Source of the DNA: Nostoc sp. CHAB 5715
Lineage (GTDB): Bacteria > Cyanobacteriota > Cyanobacteriia > Cyanobacteriales > Nostocaceae
DNA length: 7,019 nt
NCBI RefSeq assembly: GCF_020829685.1
Contig: NZ_JAIVFR010000331.1
Span: 1-7,019 of the forward strand
Reading direction: 5' to 3'
Every line of letters begins with the position of its first letter. Position 1 is the stretch's first letter. The notes under the pieces were generated by a model that saw nothing but the letters and a program-made list of their open reading frames with translations, was not told where the DNA came from and made no database searches. Positions 1 through 5,826 of the stretch are shown piece by piece. A program made the position numbers and the translations under genes.

Positions 1-56
1 ACAAGCAAATCTCCATGCCTGATTTTAAGAACTAGCAATTTTCAATTTAAATTCAT

Positions 57-149
57 TAGGACTTACGCAAAAAGTACTAAAAATCTTAATTTATCGAACC
101 GCCAAGAACGCCAAGAACGCCAAGAATCGTAGAGTTTGCGTAAGTCCTA
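57..149. mobile_element. 93-bp MITE-like element with 15-bp perfect terminal inverted repeats
   Basis: The ends TAGGACTTACGCAAA (57-71) and TTTGCGTAAGTCCTA (135-149) are exact reverse complements. The interior holds three 9-bp units, GCCAAGAAC, GCCAAGAAC and GCCAAGAAT (101-127). The element is flanked on both sides by TTCAT (52-56 and 150-154), which could be a 5-bp target duplication; if the terminal TA is itself the duplicated target, TTCAT would be coincidence. It encodes nothing. A second, longer relative lies at 5827-5974. I infer a non-autonomous element moved by a transposase encoded elsewhere. It sits just beyond the 3' end of the PLP-enzyme gene. Confidence 0.8.
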
Positions 150-200
150 TTCATATTATCTTAACAACTCAAATTTTAGAAAATCTCTGCAATCTTTGTT

Positions 201-1127
201 CTATGCCGACTTGCCCTGTAAGCCGCCTGTGTGTACCAGCAGTAATGAGTCGCCTTTACTAAAAAATCCCTGCTTTAGTAAATCCATCACTCCGTAAAAC
301 ATTTTGGCGGTATATACGTAATCAAGGGGTACGCGGTGTTCCTGTGTGAACTGCTGGCTGAACACTAGCAACTCATTGTTCACCTTTGCATAGCCGCCGA
401 AGTGGTAATCACATACCAATTCCCAGGAAGCGGGAGAACTATATGGTGCGGGTAAATCAGAGGCGAGGTAATTTGTCAATAAACTTTCGATTTCTTGTGC
501 AAGAAATGCTCCATTTTTTAGAACGGGAAAAGCGATCGCTCTTTGCTTTTCATGCAACGAAAGCGCAATACCTGCTAGTGTGGTAGCTGTACCGCAGGCT
601 ACGCATATACGATCAAATGCGTAGGCGTAGCCAGCCTTAGGCATCGCACGATCAATTATCTCTGTGCAACCGCGCACACCATTTAAATTACTCCCGCCTT
701 CGGGAATGATAAACACTTCACCGAAACGTTGTCGCAGATATTCCTCTAACACTGGTGTGTTGCGCTGTCGATACATCTCGCGGTTCAGATATACAAGCTG
801 CATACCCTGTTGTACAGCAAAAGTCAGCGTAGGATTCAACGGTAGCCTCTCCTCCCCACGAATTACACCAATGGTACGAAAACCGAAAAGATTACCAGCC
901 GCCGCAGTTGCATAGATGTGATTGGAATAAGCGCCGCCAAAGGTTAGCAGCGTCGTGAAATTTTTCTCCTTGGCCTTTAAAAGATTGTATTTCAGCTTGA
1001 ACCACTTGTTGCCATTAACCCACGGGTGCATGAGATCGAGGCGCAGCACATACAGTTCAACACCTGCGCGACGGGCGATTTCGCTGTTGATTTGTTGTAG
1101 AGGAGGAGGAAAAAAGGTTAACGACAT
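201..1127 (-). CDS. PLP-dependent ACC deaminase / D-cysteine desulfhydrase family enzyme
   Basis: The 308-residue product belongs to the fold-type II PLP family that contains 1-aminocyclopropane-1-carboxylate deaminase and D-cysteine desulfhydrase, soluble enzymes that release ammonia plus a 2-oxo acid from small amino acids. Visible family marks in order: GNKWFKL with the presumed PLP lysine at K41, the FGGAYSNH loop (63-70), the EGGSN segment (143-147), the glycine/threonine-rich ACGTATTLAG phosphate-binding loop (177-186), LDYVYTAKM (268-276) and the C-terminal HTGG (299-302). The frame is open to 1268, but the ATG at 1127 is preferred because family similarity begins there (MSLTFFPPPLQQ) and the upstream residues look random and run over the flavodiiron remnant. 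No strong ribosome binding site is seen. Residues 160-170 are encoded by a dispersed repeat. Motifs alone do not decide between the two substrates. Confidence 0.9.
   Translation of the reverse strand: MSLTFFPPPLQQINSEIARRAGVELYVLRLDLMHPWVNGNKWFKLKYNLLKAKEKNFTTLLTFGGAYSNHIYATAAAGNLFGFRTIGVIRGEERLPLNPTLTFAVQQGMQLVYLNREMYRQRNTPVLEEYLRQRFGEVFIIPEGGSNLNGVRGCTEIIDRAMPKAGYAYAFDRICVACGTATTLAGIALSLHEKQRAIAFPVLKNGAFLAQEIESLLTNYLASDLPAPYSSPASWELVCDYHFGGYAKVNNELLVFSQQFTQEHRVPLDYVYTAKMFYGVMDLLKQGFFSKGDSLLLVHTGGLQGKSA
618..648. repeat. 31-bp dispersed repeat inside the PLP-enzyme coding region
   Basis: This stretch begins TGCGTAGGCGTAGCC and ends TTAGGCATCGCA. It matches the reverse complement of 5739-5769 at 29 of 31 positions. 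On the minus strand it encodes AMPKAGYAYA, residues 161-170 of the enzyme, between the GCTEI helix and the FDRICVACGT strand. Its length is not a multiple of three, so the original insertion must have included or lost extra bases, or replaced some. I have a general memory of similar AMPTAGYAYA-like peptides in Nostoc proteins. Confidence 0.8.
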
Positions 1128-1169
1128 GCGTAAACATTCTAACTTAGAATTTACCGTCAATGGTGCTAA

Positions 1170-1337
1170 GGGCAAAAATCTCAAGAGTTGAGTGTTGCTT
1201 TGCTCTATGCTTCTGCTTATGGAAATACAGCAATTATGGCGAATGCGATCGCTCAAGGTTTGATCCAAAATGGAGTTAATGTAGAATCAATCAACTGTGA
1301 ACTAGCCGATTCTGGAAAGATTAACCGCATTGAGGCA
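1170..1337 (+). pseudogene. Flavodoxin-domain remnant of a flavodiiron (diflavin) protein
   Basis: A plus-strand frame encodes VALLYASAYGNTAIMANAIA followed by QGLIQNGVNVESINCELAD, and then SGKINRIEA. This is the FMN phosphate-binding loop region (Y-A-S-A-Y-G-N-T) and the following helix and strand of the flavodoxin domain found in cyanobacterial flavodiiron proteins (Flv family), which reduce oxygen to water in photosynthetic cells. An in-frame TAA at 1167-1169 lies just before the match and there is no sensible start. The preceding metallo-beta-lactamase-like domain and the following flavin reductase domain are absent. Similarity fades after about 1337 and the frame closes at 1419-1421. I read it as a leftover of about 55 codons from a gene of roughly 570-600. 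It lies divergent to, and 43 bp from, the start of the PLP enzyme. Confidence 0.75.
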
Positions 1338-1398
1338 TTAGCCTATTTAGAATGTACGGTGCAAAATCAACTTGAATGTAGTGATAGATGGTTAGAGT

Positions 1399-1566
1399 TG
1401 CAATGCCATTGTTTTGGCTGACAATGCGATTGTTTCGGCTAACAATGCGATTGTTTCGGCTAACAATGTGATTGTTTCGGCTAACAATGCGATTGTTTCG
1501 GCTAACAATGTGATTGTTTCGGCTAACAATGCGATTGTTTTGATTTACAATGGCATTGTTTCACAG
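1399..1566. repeat. Eight 21-bp tandem units with an internal dyad
   Basis: Units start at 1399, 1420, 1441, 1462, 1483, 1504, 1525 and 1546. The core unit is AACAATGCGATTGTTTCGGC plus T. Units 3 to 6 are identical except at position 8, which alternates C, T, C, T, as if a 42-bp pair had been duplicated. The outer units are more diverged. Each unit contains ACAAT-N3-ATTGT or a close variant: the last has ACAATG-G-CATTGT and the first CAATG-C-CATTG. In one frame the array reads as a heptapeptide repeat (NNAIVSA), because 21 is a multiple of three. That frame has only a TTG start and no recognisable flanking protein, so I treat the array as non-coding. Confidence 0.9.
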
Positions 1567-1742
1567 GATATGGAAAACCTTACTTTCATTTCTCTCCTCT
1601 TAAGACTACGGCGTACACACAAGTCTTGCCGCAGCCATATCTTTATTAAGAAATCTCACACTACGTTTCTATTTTGCCTCTGATTTTTTTAATGCATCTC
1701 CCTTTTGTGGTTTACTATCTTGAAACGGCTAGTATACCTATT
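1567..1742. other. Spacer between tandem repeat and acetyltransferase
   Basis: No gene is supported here. There is a short inverted repeat, AAGACT (1602-1607) and AGTCTT (1622-1627), with a 14-base loop containing GGCGTACACACA; it may belong to a small dispersed repeat. The acetyltransferase frame stays open upstream to a TTG at 1674, but residues before the ATG at 1743 do not resemble the family. No clear promoter is visible. Confidence 0.45.
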
Positions 1743-2609
1743 ATGAAAAGCACAAACTTTATTTTGCGAGAGGGAAGGATTGAAGACGCTCATGAGTGCG
1801 GTTCAATCTCTTACGAAGCGTTTAAGATCCTTGATGAACGATATAATCTTACTACAGACTGGGCTTCTCCTGAAGCTACAATTAAGTCGTTTTCGTCTCT
1901 ACTTAAACGTCAAAATGTTTACTCGGTTGTAGCGGAGCTAGATGGACATATTGTGGGCAGTAATTTCCTCTGGAATAATGGGGCAATTGCTGGAATTGGG
2001 CCGTTATCTGTTAACCCCATAACACAAGGACGTTCAATTGGTAGGCATCTCATGCAATACGTCTTAGATTACGCACGGCAGCAAGAGTTTACAGGTGTCA
2101 GATTAGTGCAAGCTGCTTATAATAGTACTTCATTATCCTTATATACTAAACTCGGATTTCGTGTGCGAGAACCGCTTGCAATCTTAAAAGGTACGGCGCT
2201 TCAACTTGAAATTTTAGGCTATGTGGTTCGTAAAGCAACCGCAGCAGATATCGATATCTGCAACCAACTCTGTTTTCAAGTTCATGGTCATGTTCGCCAA
2301 ATCGAATTACTTGATGCAATTGAGCAGCAAACGCTTACAGTAGTTGAACATAACGGTTGCATAACAGGATATATAACTGTACTTGGCTTGGATGGACACG
2401 CAGTTGCACACAGTAATCAAGACCTCAAAGCATTACTGAGCGCTGCAACAGCAATTTCCGAATCAGGATTTCTTTTGCCAACGCGCAATACTGAGTTATT
2501 GCGCTGGTGCTTAGAGAGAGGATTGCACATAGTTCGACCAATGACATTGATGAGTATGGGACTGTACAACGAGCCAGTAGGCGCATTTCTACCTTCAATA
2601 CTCTATTAA
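1743..2609 (+). CDS. Two-domain GNAT family N-acetyltransferase
   Basis: The 288-residue product is predicted to transfer an acetyl group from acetyl-CoA to an unknown substrate in the cytosol. Residues 5-145 form a GNAT domain. Its motif A runs from about 85 (IGPLSVNPITQGRSIGRHLM) and contains the CoA pyrophosphate-binding segment Q95-G-R-S-I-G100, where the first glycine of the usual Q/R-x-x-G-x-G/A is serine. Motif B follows as YNSTSLSLYTKLGFR (126-140). Residues 160-288 resemble the degenerate second domain often fused to such proteins (Acetyltransf_18 type), with PTRNTELLRWCLERG (246-260) and TLMSMG (268-273). The ATG at 1743 is chosen because MKSTNFILREG opens directly into the first beta strand; longer starts at 1674 (TTG) or 1692 (ATG) add an atypical hydrophobic stretch. 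No clear ribosome binding site is seen. No neighbour suggests a substrate. Confidence 0.85.
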   Translation: MKSTNFILREGRIEDAHECGSISYEAFKILDERYNLTTDWASPEATIKSFSSLLKRQNVYSVVAELDGHIVGSNFLWNNGAIAGIGPLSVNPITQGRSIGRHLMQYVLDYARQQEFTGVRLVQAAYNSTSLSLYTKLGFRVREPLAILKGTALQLEILGYVVRKATAADIDICNQLCFQVHGHVRQIELLDAIEQQTLTVVEHNGCITGYITVLGLDGHAVAHSNQDLKALLSAATAISESGFLLPTRNTELLRWCLERGLHIVRPMTLMSMGLYNEPVGAFLPSILY

Positions 2610-2633
2610 ATTGCCTGTTGCCGCAATCACTAA

Positions 2634-2759
2634 ACTAAGTACAGCTTTGCGTAAAATCGTGGCGAATTGAGGGTTGAAATTTAAACGCAGAGAGGCGCAG
2701 AGGTAAGCGCAAAGGTACGCAGAGAATTCGCTACGAATTAATGAAATGTTGTACTAAGT
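2634..2759. mobile_element. 126-bp MITE-like element with 35-bp imperfect terminal inverted repeats
   Basis: The left arm (2634-2668) and the reverse complement of the right arm (2725-2759) agree at 27 of 35 positions without gaps. The outer ends are ACTAAGTACA and TGTACTAAGT; the inner ends are CGTGGCGAATT and AATTCGCTACG. The centre has four related heptamers, CGCAGAG at 2686, 2696 and 2718 and CGCAAAG at 2708, spaced 10-12 bp apart. No coding capacity and no clear target duplication. It lies 24 bp after the acetyltransferase stop codon. I infer a folded, non-autonomous repeat. Confidence 0.65.
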
Positions 2760-3084
2760 CAGCACATTTGTAACAATGGTCAACAGAATGCAAACGCTAC
2801 AAGTGCATTAAATTTTTATATACAAATAATGATCGCATTCCGAAATAGCCTATTTCCGTTTTGAGTTTTAACCCCTGATATTTTCGGGTTGATCCCTCAA
2901 ATAACATAGTATTCTCACGGAAGCAGAAGCTCTCAAGAAGAATTACATTTCTATTCTCCTGAGATGAAGCTCAATTTTTAGGAACTTTACCCATTGTCGG
3001 CTAATCTTAGTGCCAATCCCCGATACCCAATATCGTGATCTAAGATTGTTGGGTATTCTATAAATTGCGATCGCCACTATACCG
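2760..3084. promoter_or_regulatory. Upstream region of the ABC ATPase with inverted repeats
   Basis: No gene is supported. Three symmetric sites stand out: GAAATAG-C-CTATTTC (2842-2856, a 7-bp dyad), ATACCCAA/TTGGGTAT (3023-3030 and 3049-3056), and AATCTTAG/CTAAGATT (3003-3010 and 3040-3047). A possible -10 box TATAAA lies at 3059-3064, 20 bp before the ATPase start, with only a weak -35 candidate. The ATACCCAA pair would then flank the promoter like an operator. A HIP1 octamer is at 3067-3074. The promoter call is a guess from position and base pattern. Confidence 0.3.
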
Positions 3085-3876
3085 ATGATCGAAGTTGAAC
3101 ATCTGAGTAAAATATACGGTTCCACCCCAGCGATTACTGATGTCACTTTTAGCGTTGAACCTGGGGAGATTTTAGGGTTGTTGGGCCCCAATGGTGCTGG
3201 TAAAACCACAACTATGCGGATTCTGGCTGGCTATTTACCGGCAACTAATGGAAATGCCCGGATTGCTGGTTATGATGTCCATGAAAATTCCCTAGCTGTA
3301 CGCCAACGCATTGGTTATTTACCGGAAACACCGCCTTTATATCCAGAGATGACGGTGGAGGGATTTTTGGATTTTGTCGCCCGAATTAAGGGAGTATCAG
3401 CAGGCGATCGCCCCAACAAGGTAACAGCCGCTATCGAACGCTGCAACTTAGAAGATAAGCGGCGCGTAATTATTCGCAAACTCTCTAAAGGATACCGCCA
3501 ACGTGTAGGAATTGCTCAAGCGATCGTCCACGATCCACCAGCGATCATTTTAGATGAACCCACCGTTGGACTCGATCCCCGACAAATAATTGAGGTGCGG
3601 AATTTAATTAAAAGCCTTGCTGGTACTCACACAATTATTCTCTCCACGCACATTCTGCCAGAAGTGAGCATGACTTGTAGCCGTGTCGCCATCATCAATC
3701 GCGGTAAGGTTGTGGCAACTAATACACCAGAAAACTTAATGACTCAGTTGACAGGTGGTTCCGGGTATGAAATTGAAATAGAAGGAGAAGCTGCTCTAGC
3801 GAAACAGGTATTGCAAAAATTAGCGGGTGTAAGTTTGGTAGATGCGTGGAGAAGTTTTTTAGTTGATTGGGTTTAA
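3085..3876 (+). CDS. ABC transporter ATP-binding protein, GldA-like, C-terminally shortened
   Basis: The 263-residue product is the ATP-hydrolysing subunit of an ABC-2 type transporter, acting at the inner face of the membrane. Motifs are complete: Walker A GPNGAGKT (34-41), signature LSKGY (133-137), Walker B IILDEP with catalytic E158, D-loop GLD (162-164) and switch H189. The Q-loop position reads YLPETPPLYPEM (78-89), with glutamate for glutamine, as I recall for GldA-like proteins. From memory, relatives are about 300-340 residues long and carry a further C-terminal domain. Here the family-like sequence stops at QKLAGVSLV (244-252) and is followed by an unrelated DAWRSFLVDWV tail and a stop. 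None of the three frames continues the domain. The usual downstream permease gene is missing; Rpn fragments on the opposite strand start 2 bp later. ATP binding looks possible, but transport from this locus does not. Confidence 0.8.
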   Translation: MIEVEHLSKIYGSTPAITDVTFSVEPGEILGLLGPNGAGKTTTMRILAGYLPATNGNARIAGYDVHENSLAVRQRIGYLPETPPLYPEMTVEGFLDFVARIKGVSAGDRPNKVTAAIERCNLEDKRRVIIRKLSKGYRQRVGIAQAIVHDPPAIILDEPTVGLDPRQIIEVRNLIKSLAGTHTIILSTHILPEVSMTCSRVAIINRGKVVATNTPENLMTQLTGGSGYEIEIEGEAALAKQVLQKLAGVSLVDAWRSFLVDWV

Positions 3877-3877
3877 A

Positions 3878-4000
3878 TTAGATGTTTTTAATCAAGCTAA
3901 GTTCATTGAGTAAAGATATACAGAATCTAACCGCTTCTTTTTGTTCTCCCTGTTGTTCGCCTTTCTGCAAAATATCTTGATAAATTACTGACTCCTGCAT
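3878..4000 (-). pseudogene. Second, shorter Rpn-family gene fragment
   Basis: The frame reads MQESVIYQDILQKGEQQGEQ and then a 20-residue end KEAVRFCISLLNELSLIKNI. Its first 14 residues are identical to residues 1-14 of the DUF4351 segment encoded at 4270 and below, and 3961-4007 matches 4231-4277 at the DNA level with only a few differences. In the Rpn family this is the linker between the nuclease domain and the C-terminal DUF4351 domain. Here the nuclease part is absent and DUF4351 does not follow. Upstream the frame gives LNLGKDI before a stop. I take it as a broken copy or the scar of a partial duplication; a real 40-residue protein is unlikely. Confidence 0.6.
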
Positions 4001-4009
4001 AATATCCTT

Positions 4010-4027
4010 CCCCAGGTTTAACTGGGG
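4010..4027 (+). terminator. Hairpin, possible terminator after the ABC ATPase
   Basis: CCCCAG (4010-4015) and CTGGGG (4022-4027) form a perfect 6-bp GC-rich stem with a 6-base loop, followed on the plus strand by TTATTTT. It could end plus-strand transcription 134 bp after the ATPase stop. The T-run is short and interrupted, and the hairpin lies between two Rpn fragments, so it may have no such role. Confidence 0.3.
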
Positions 4028-4042
4028 TTATTTTGCTTATTA

Positions 4043-4489
4043 TTAGCTTTTTTGTTCATCTAACCAAGCTACTAAATCAGATATTTGTGAAAAGTCTAGT
4101 AATGCTTCTGCTAAATCATCTAGCTTTTCAACAGATAGCACTCTAATTCTCTCAATCAATGATGAATCTATTTCACCAAAACGCCGATTTAGCTGGCGGA
4201 TAATTGTACGTTCTTCACCTTGCTTATCTCCTTTCTGCAAAATATCTTGATAAATTACAGACTCTTGCATAATTTCCTCTCCTAAAAATTGCTGAATTAA
4301 ATCTTTCTCAAACTTTAAACCTGCTAATATTTCTGTGTAAGCTGCGATATTCTGCCTTGTTTCCCTATCCGAAATTTTAGCAACACTCTGGGCAACTTGG
4401 GATAATAACCCTTGGGGTGAATCTGTCTGTGTTAAAGGTGCTAACGGTAATAATGCAGGATTATCGAGAAATAACGCCGAATCTTGTTC
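4043..4489 (-). pseudogene. 5'-truncated Rpn-family protein with DUF4351 domain
   Basis: The open frame of 148 codons starts abruptly after an in-frame TAG at 4490-4492 with EQDSALFLDNPALLPLAPLT and continues through SDRETRQNIAAYTEILAGLK, a typical middle part of the Rpn family (PD-(D/E)XK nuclease, also called putative transposase). It ends in a DUF4351 domain, ERTIIRQLNRRFGEIDSSLI followed by ERIRVLSVEKLDDLAEALLD and AWLDEQKS. The N-terminal catalytic half with its D/E-x-K residues is missing, and no ATG exists before 4270. Translation from that ATG would give a 75-residue DUF4351 protein. Rpn proteins of E. coli are DNA endonucleases that raise RecA-independent recombination; that activity is not expected from this remnant. 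It lies 22 bp below the stop codon of the broken kinase, on the same strand. Confidence 0.8.
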
Positions 4490-5467
4490 CTAACTGAACC
4501 GTATTGACCTACTACCTATTTTGTGGTTGAGTGGAAGACGATGGGGTTTGTTGTGTCGGGGGTGCTGGTTTGTGAAACCAATCTTTGAATAAGTCTGTGC
4601 CATCTTTGATTCCTGATATCAAGGCTGCAAATAATGCTACGATACCCATAATTTCTAATATCCGTGCCCACAAAGGTTGTGTCCAAAGAAGTTTGGGAAG
4701 AGAAAGACTTGCTGTGTTTAAACCCAATTCTTTTAACCAGTGTTCTACTGTTTCGGGACGCTTGTCTGGTTCTAATTCCATTGCGTGGAGAATGGCTTGA
4801 TTGACGCGATCGCTAATCTTATCATTCAATTCGTTAGGTGGAATTAAACGCTTATTGTTATCTTGGCGCTCAATAGCACTTTCTGGCTGTTTTCCTGTTA
4901 ATAAAAAATATAAAGTTGCCGCAAGAGAATAAATATCAGTCCAAGGTTTACGTCGCGCCTGTTGTCTAGGAGAGTTGGAATACAGTTCAATTGGTGTAAA
5001 TTTGTCAACCCAGTTACCCCGACTTGACACTGGGTTATCAACAAATCTTCGTGCTAAGTCGAAGTTTATCAAAACAACCTGATGCGTACCCGCCCGCAAA
5101 ATGATATTTTCTGGTTTCACATCTCGATGCAAAAATCCTTGTTTATGAACTGCAATGAGTGCTTTTCCAATTTGTTGGATGTAATCTAGAGCCTCTTTTG
5201 CTGGGAGAAATCCTCGCGGTTGGACAATCTTAGCTAAATTATCTCCTTGAATATACTCCATAACCATGCATTTTAAATCACCTTCCTCGAAGGTATCAAT
5301 GACTTGGACAATATTCGGATGTTTGCATATTGCTAGTTTACGGGATTCATCTGCAAAACCTGATTTTAAGCGATCGCGGTCTACGTTACTTAATTGATTA
5401 AGTAAATTGGAATCCAATGTTTTAATTACAACATTCTTGCCATCCCGATCCTCAGCAAGATAAGTAA

Positions 5468-5604
5468 TATAGGACTAATATTTGATTTCTGAAAAAGCTC
5501 GGTACAACTCGAAAAGCCTAATTCCCTATTCCCTATTCCCTATTCCCTACTCCCCACTCCCTTTCTTCTGTAGATAATTTCAAAAATCAAATACGATTCC
5601 TATA
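5468..5604. mobile_element. 137-bp MITE-like insertion in the kinase gene
   Basis: The ends are 23-bp inverted repeats (5468-5490 and 5582-5604) agreeing at 19 of 23 positions in register. They begin TATAGGA and end TCCTATA, and both include TATTTGATTT or its complement. The span given includes one TA on each side that I read as a duplicated TA target. Taking out the element with one TA (135 bp) restores the kinase frame exactly, while keeping none or four of those bases does not. The centre holds six heptamers. There is no coding capacity. The TA target and size fit a non-autonomous relative of Tc1/mariner-IS630 elements, which is an inference. Confidence 0.8.
5521..5562. repeat. Heptanucleotide tandem repeat, six units
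   Basis: Four perfect ATTCCCT units (5521-5548) are followed by ACTCCCC (5549-5555) and ACTCCCT (5556-5562). This fits the short tandemly repeated repetitive (STRR) heptamers known from heterocyst-forming cyanobacteria. The whole array lies inside the 5468-5604 insertion. Confidence 0.9.
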
Positions 5605-5738
5605 GCAAAGTTCTCCTGTCTTAAATCTTGTTTAATTTCATACTGATCGCGGTGTAACTTCTGTCCAGATGCCCAAGTCATTGGTTGATTATCTCAGAGA
5701 GTTATATTAATTTTTGCATATAGCCATTCTCCTGTGGA

Positions 5739-5769
5739 TGCGATGCCTACGGCGGGCTACGCCTACGCA
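5739..5769. repeat. 31-bp dispersed repeat, second copy
   Basis: The stretch starts TGCGATGCCTACGGCGGGC and ends CTACGCCTACGCA. It is the inverted counterpart of the copy inside the PLP-enzyme gene (618-648), with two differences. Here it is intergenic, about 60-90 bp upstream of the original start of the kinase. Its GCCTACGGCGGG (5745-5756) recurs exactly at 5891-5902 in the nested insert of the next element. Confidence 0.8.
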
Positions 5770-5826
5770 CCTGCTCTCTTCTAAAATTGAGCTGCACATC
5801 TATTAATATTTCCCCGCTTACTCTCT

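Larger units (their letters stand above)
4512..5681 (-). pseudogene. Membrane-anchored Ser/Thr kinase gene, split by a MITE-like insertion
   Basis: The gene starts at the ATG at 5681 (MTWASGQKLHRDQYEIKQDL, then RQENFAI), is interrupted by the element at 5468-5604, and resumes with TYLAEDRDGKNVVIKTLDSN down to TAG at 4512-4514. Removing 135 bp and keeping one TA gives E-N-F-A-I-T-Y-L-A-E-D in frame and a protein of about 344 residues. As it stands the element adds in-frame stops, the first a TGA at 5580-5582, so only 33 residues would be made from the true start. The kinase core has the VVIK lysine, HRDVKPENIIL (catalytic Asp plus K and N), FTPIELYS in place of APE, and TDIYSLAATLY. One membrane helix follows (about ARILEIMGIVALFAALISGI) and then a Pro/Thr/Ser-rich tail. 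Two key motifs are degenerate: the glycine loop reads LRQENFAITYLA, and DFG reads NFD. It may already have been a pseudokinase before insertion. Confidence 0.85.

Noticed and set aside
1128..1190. A TTGACG -35 box for the PLP enzyme on the minus strand
   Set aside because: No good -10 box lies at a normal distance, and the site is too near the start codon to be convincing.
1128..1268. A longer N-terminus for the PLP enzyme
   Set aside because: The extra 47 residues lack family similarity, and their DNA overlaps the flavodiiron remnant on the other strand.
1399..1566. A CRISPR array
   Set aside because: The units are contiguous with no unique spacers, and no cas gene is present.
1414..1683. 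A plus-strand frame of 89 codons with a heptapeptide repeat (NNAIVSA)
   Set aside because: It starts with TTG, has no ribosome binding site, and is open only because a 21-bp unit keeps the frame; the non-repeat tail resembles nothing known.
2943..3209. A minus-strand frame of 88 codons overlapping the ABC ATPase start
   Set aside because: It is antisense to the Walker A region and has no recognisable protein features.
4512..5417. An intact 301-residue kinase starting at 5417
   Set aside because: The codon is TTG inside the beta-3 strand region; the frame continues upstream with TYLAEDRDGKNVVIKT, and the true start lies beyond the insertion.
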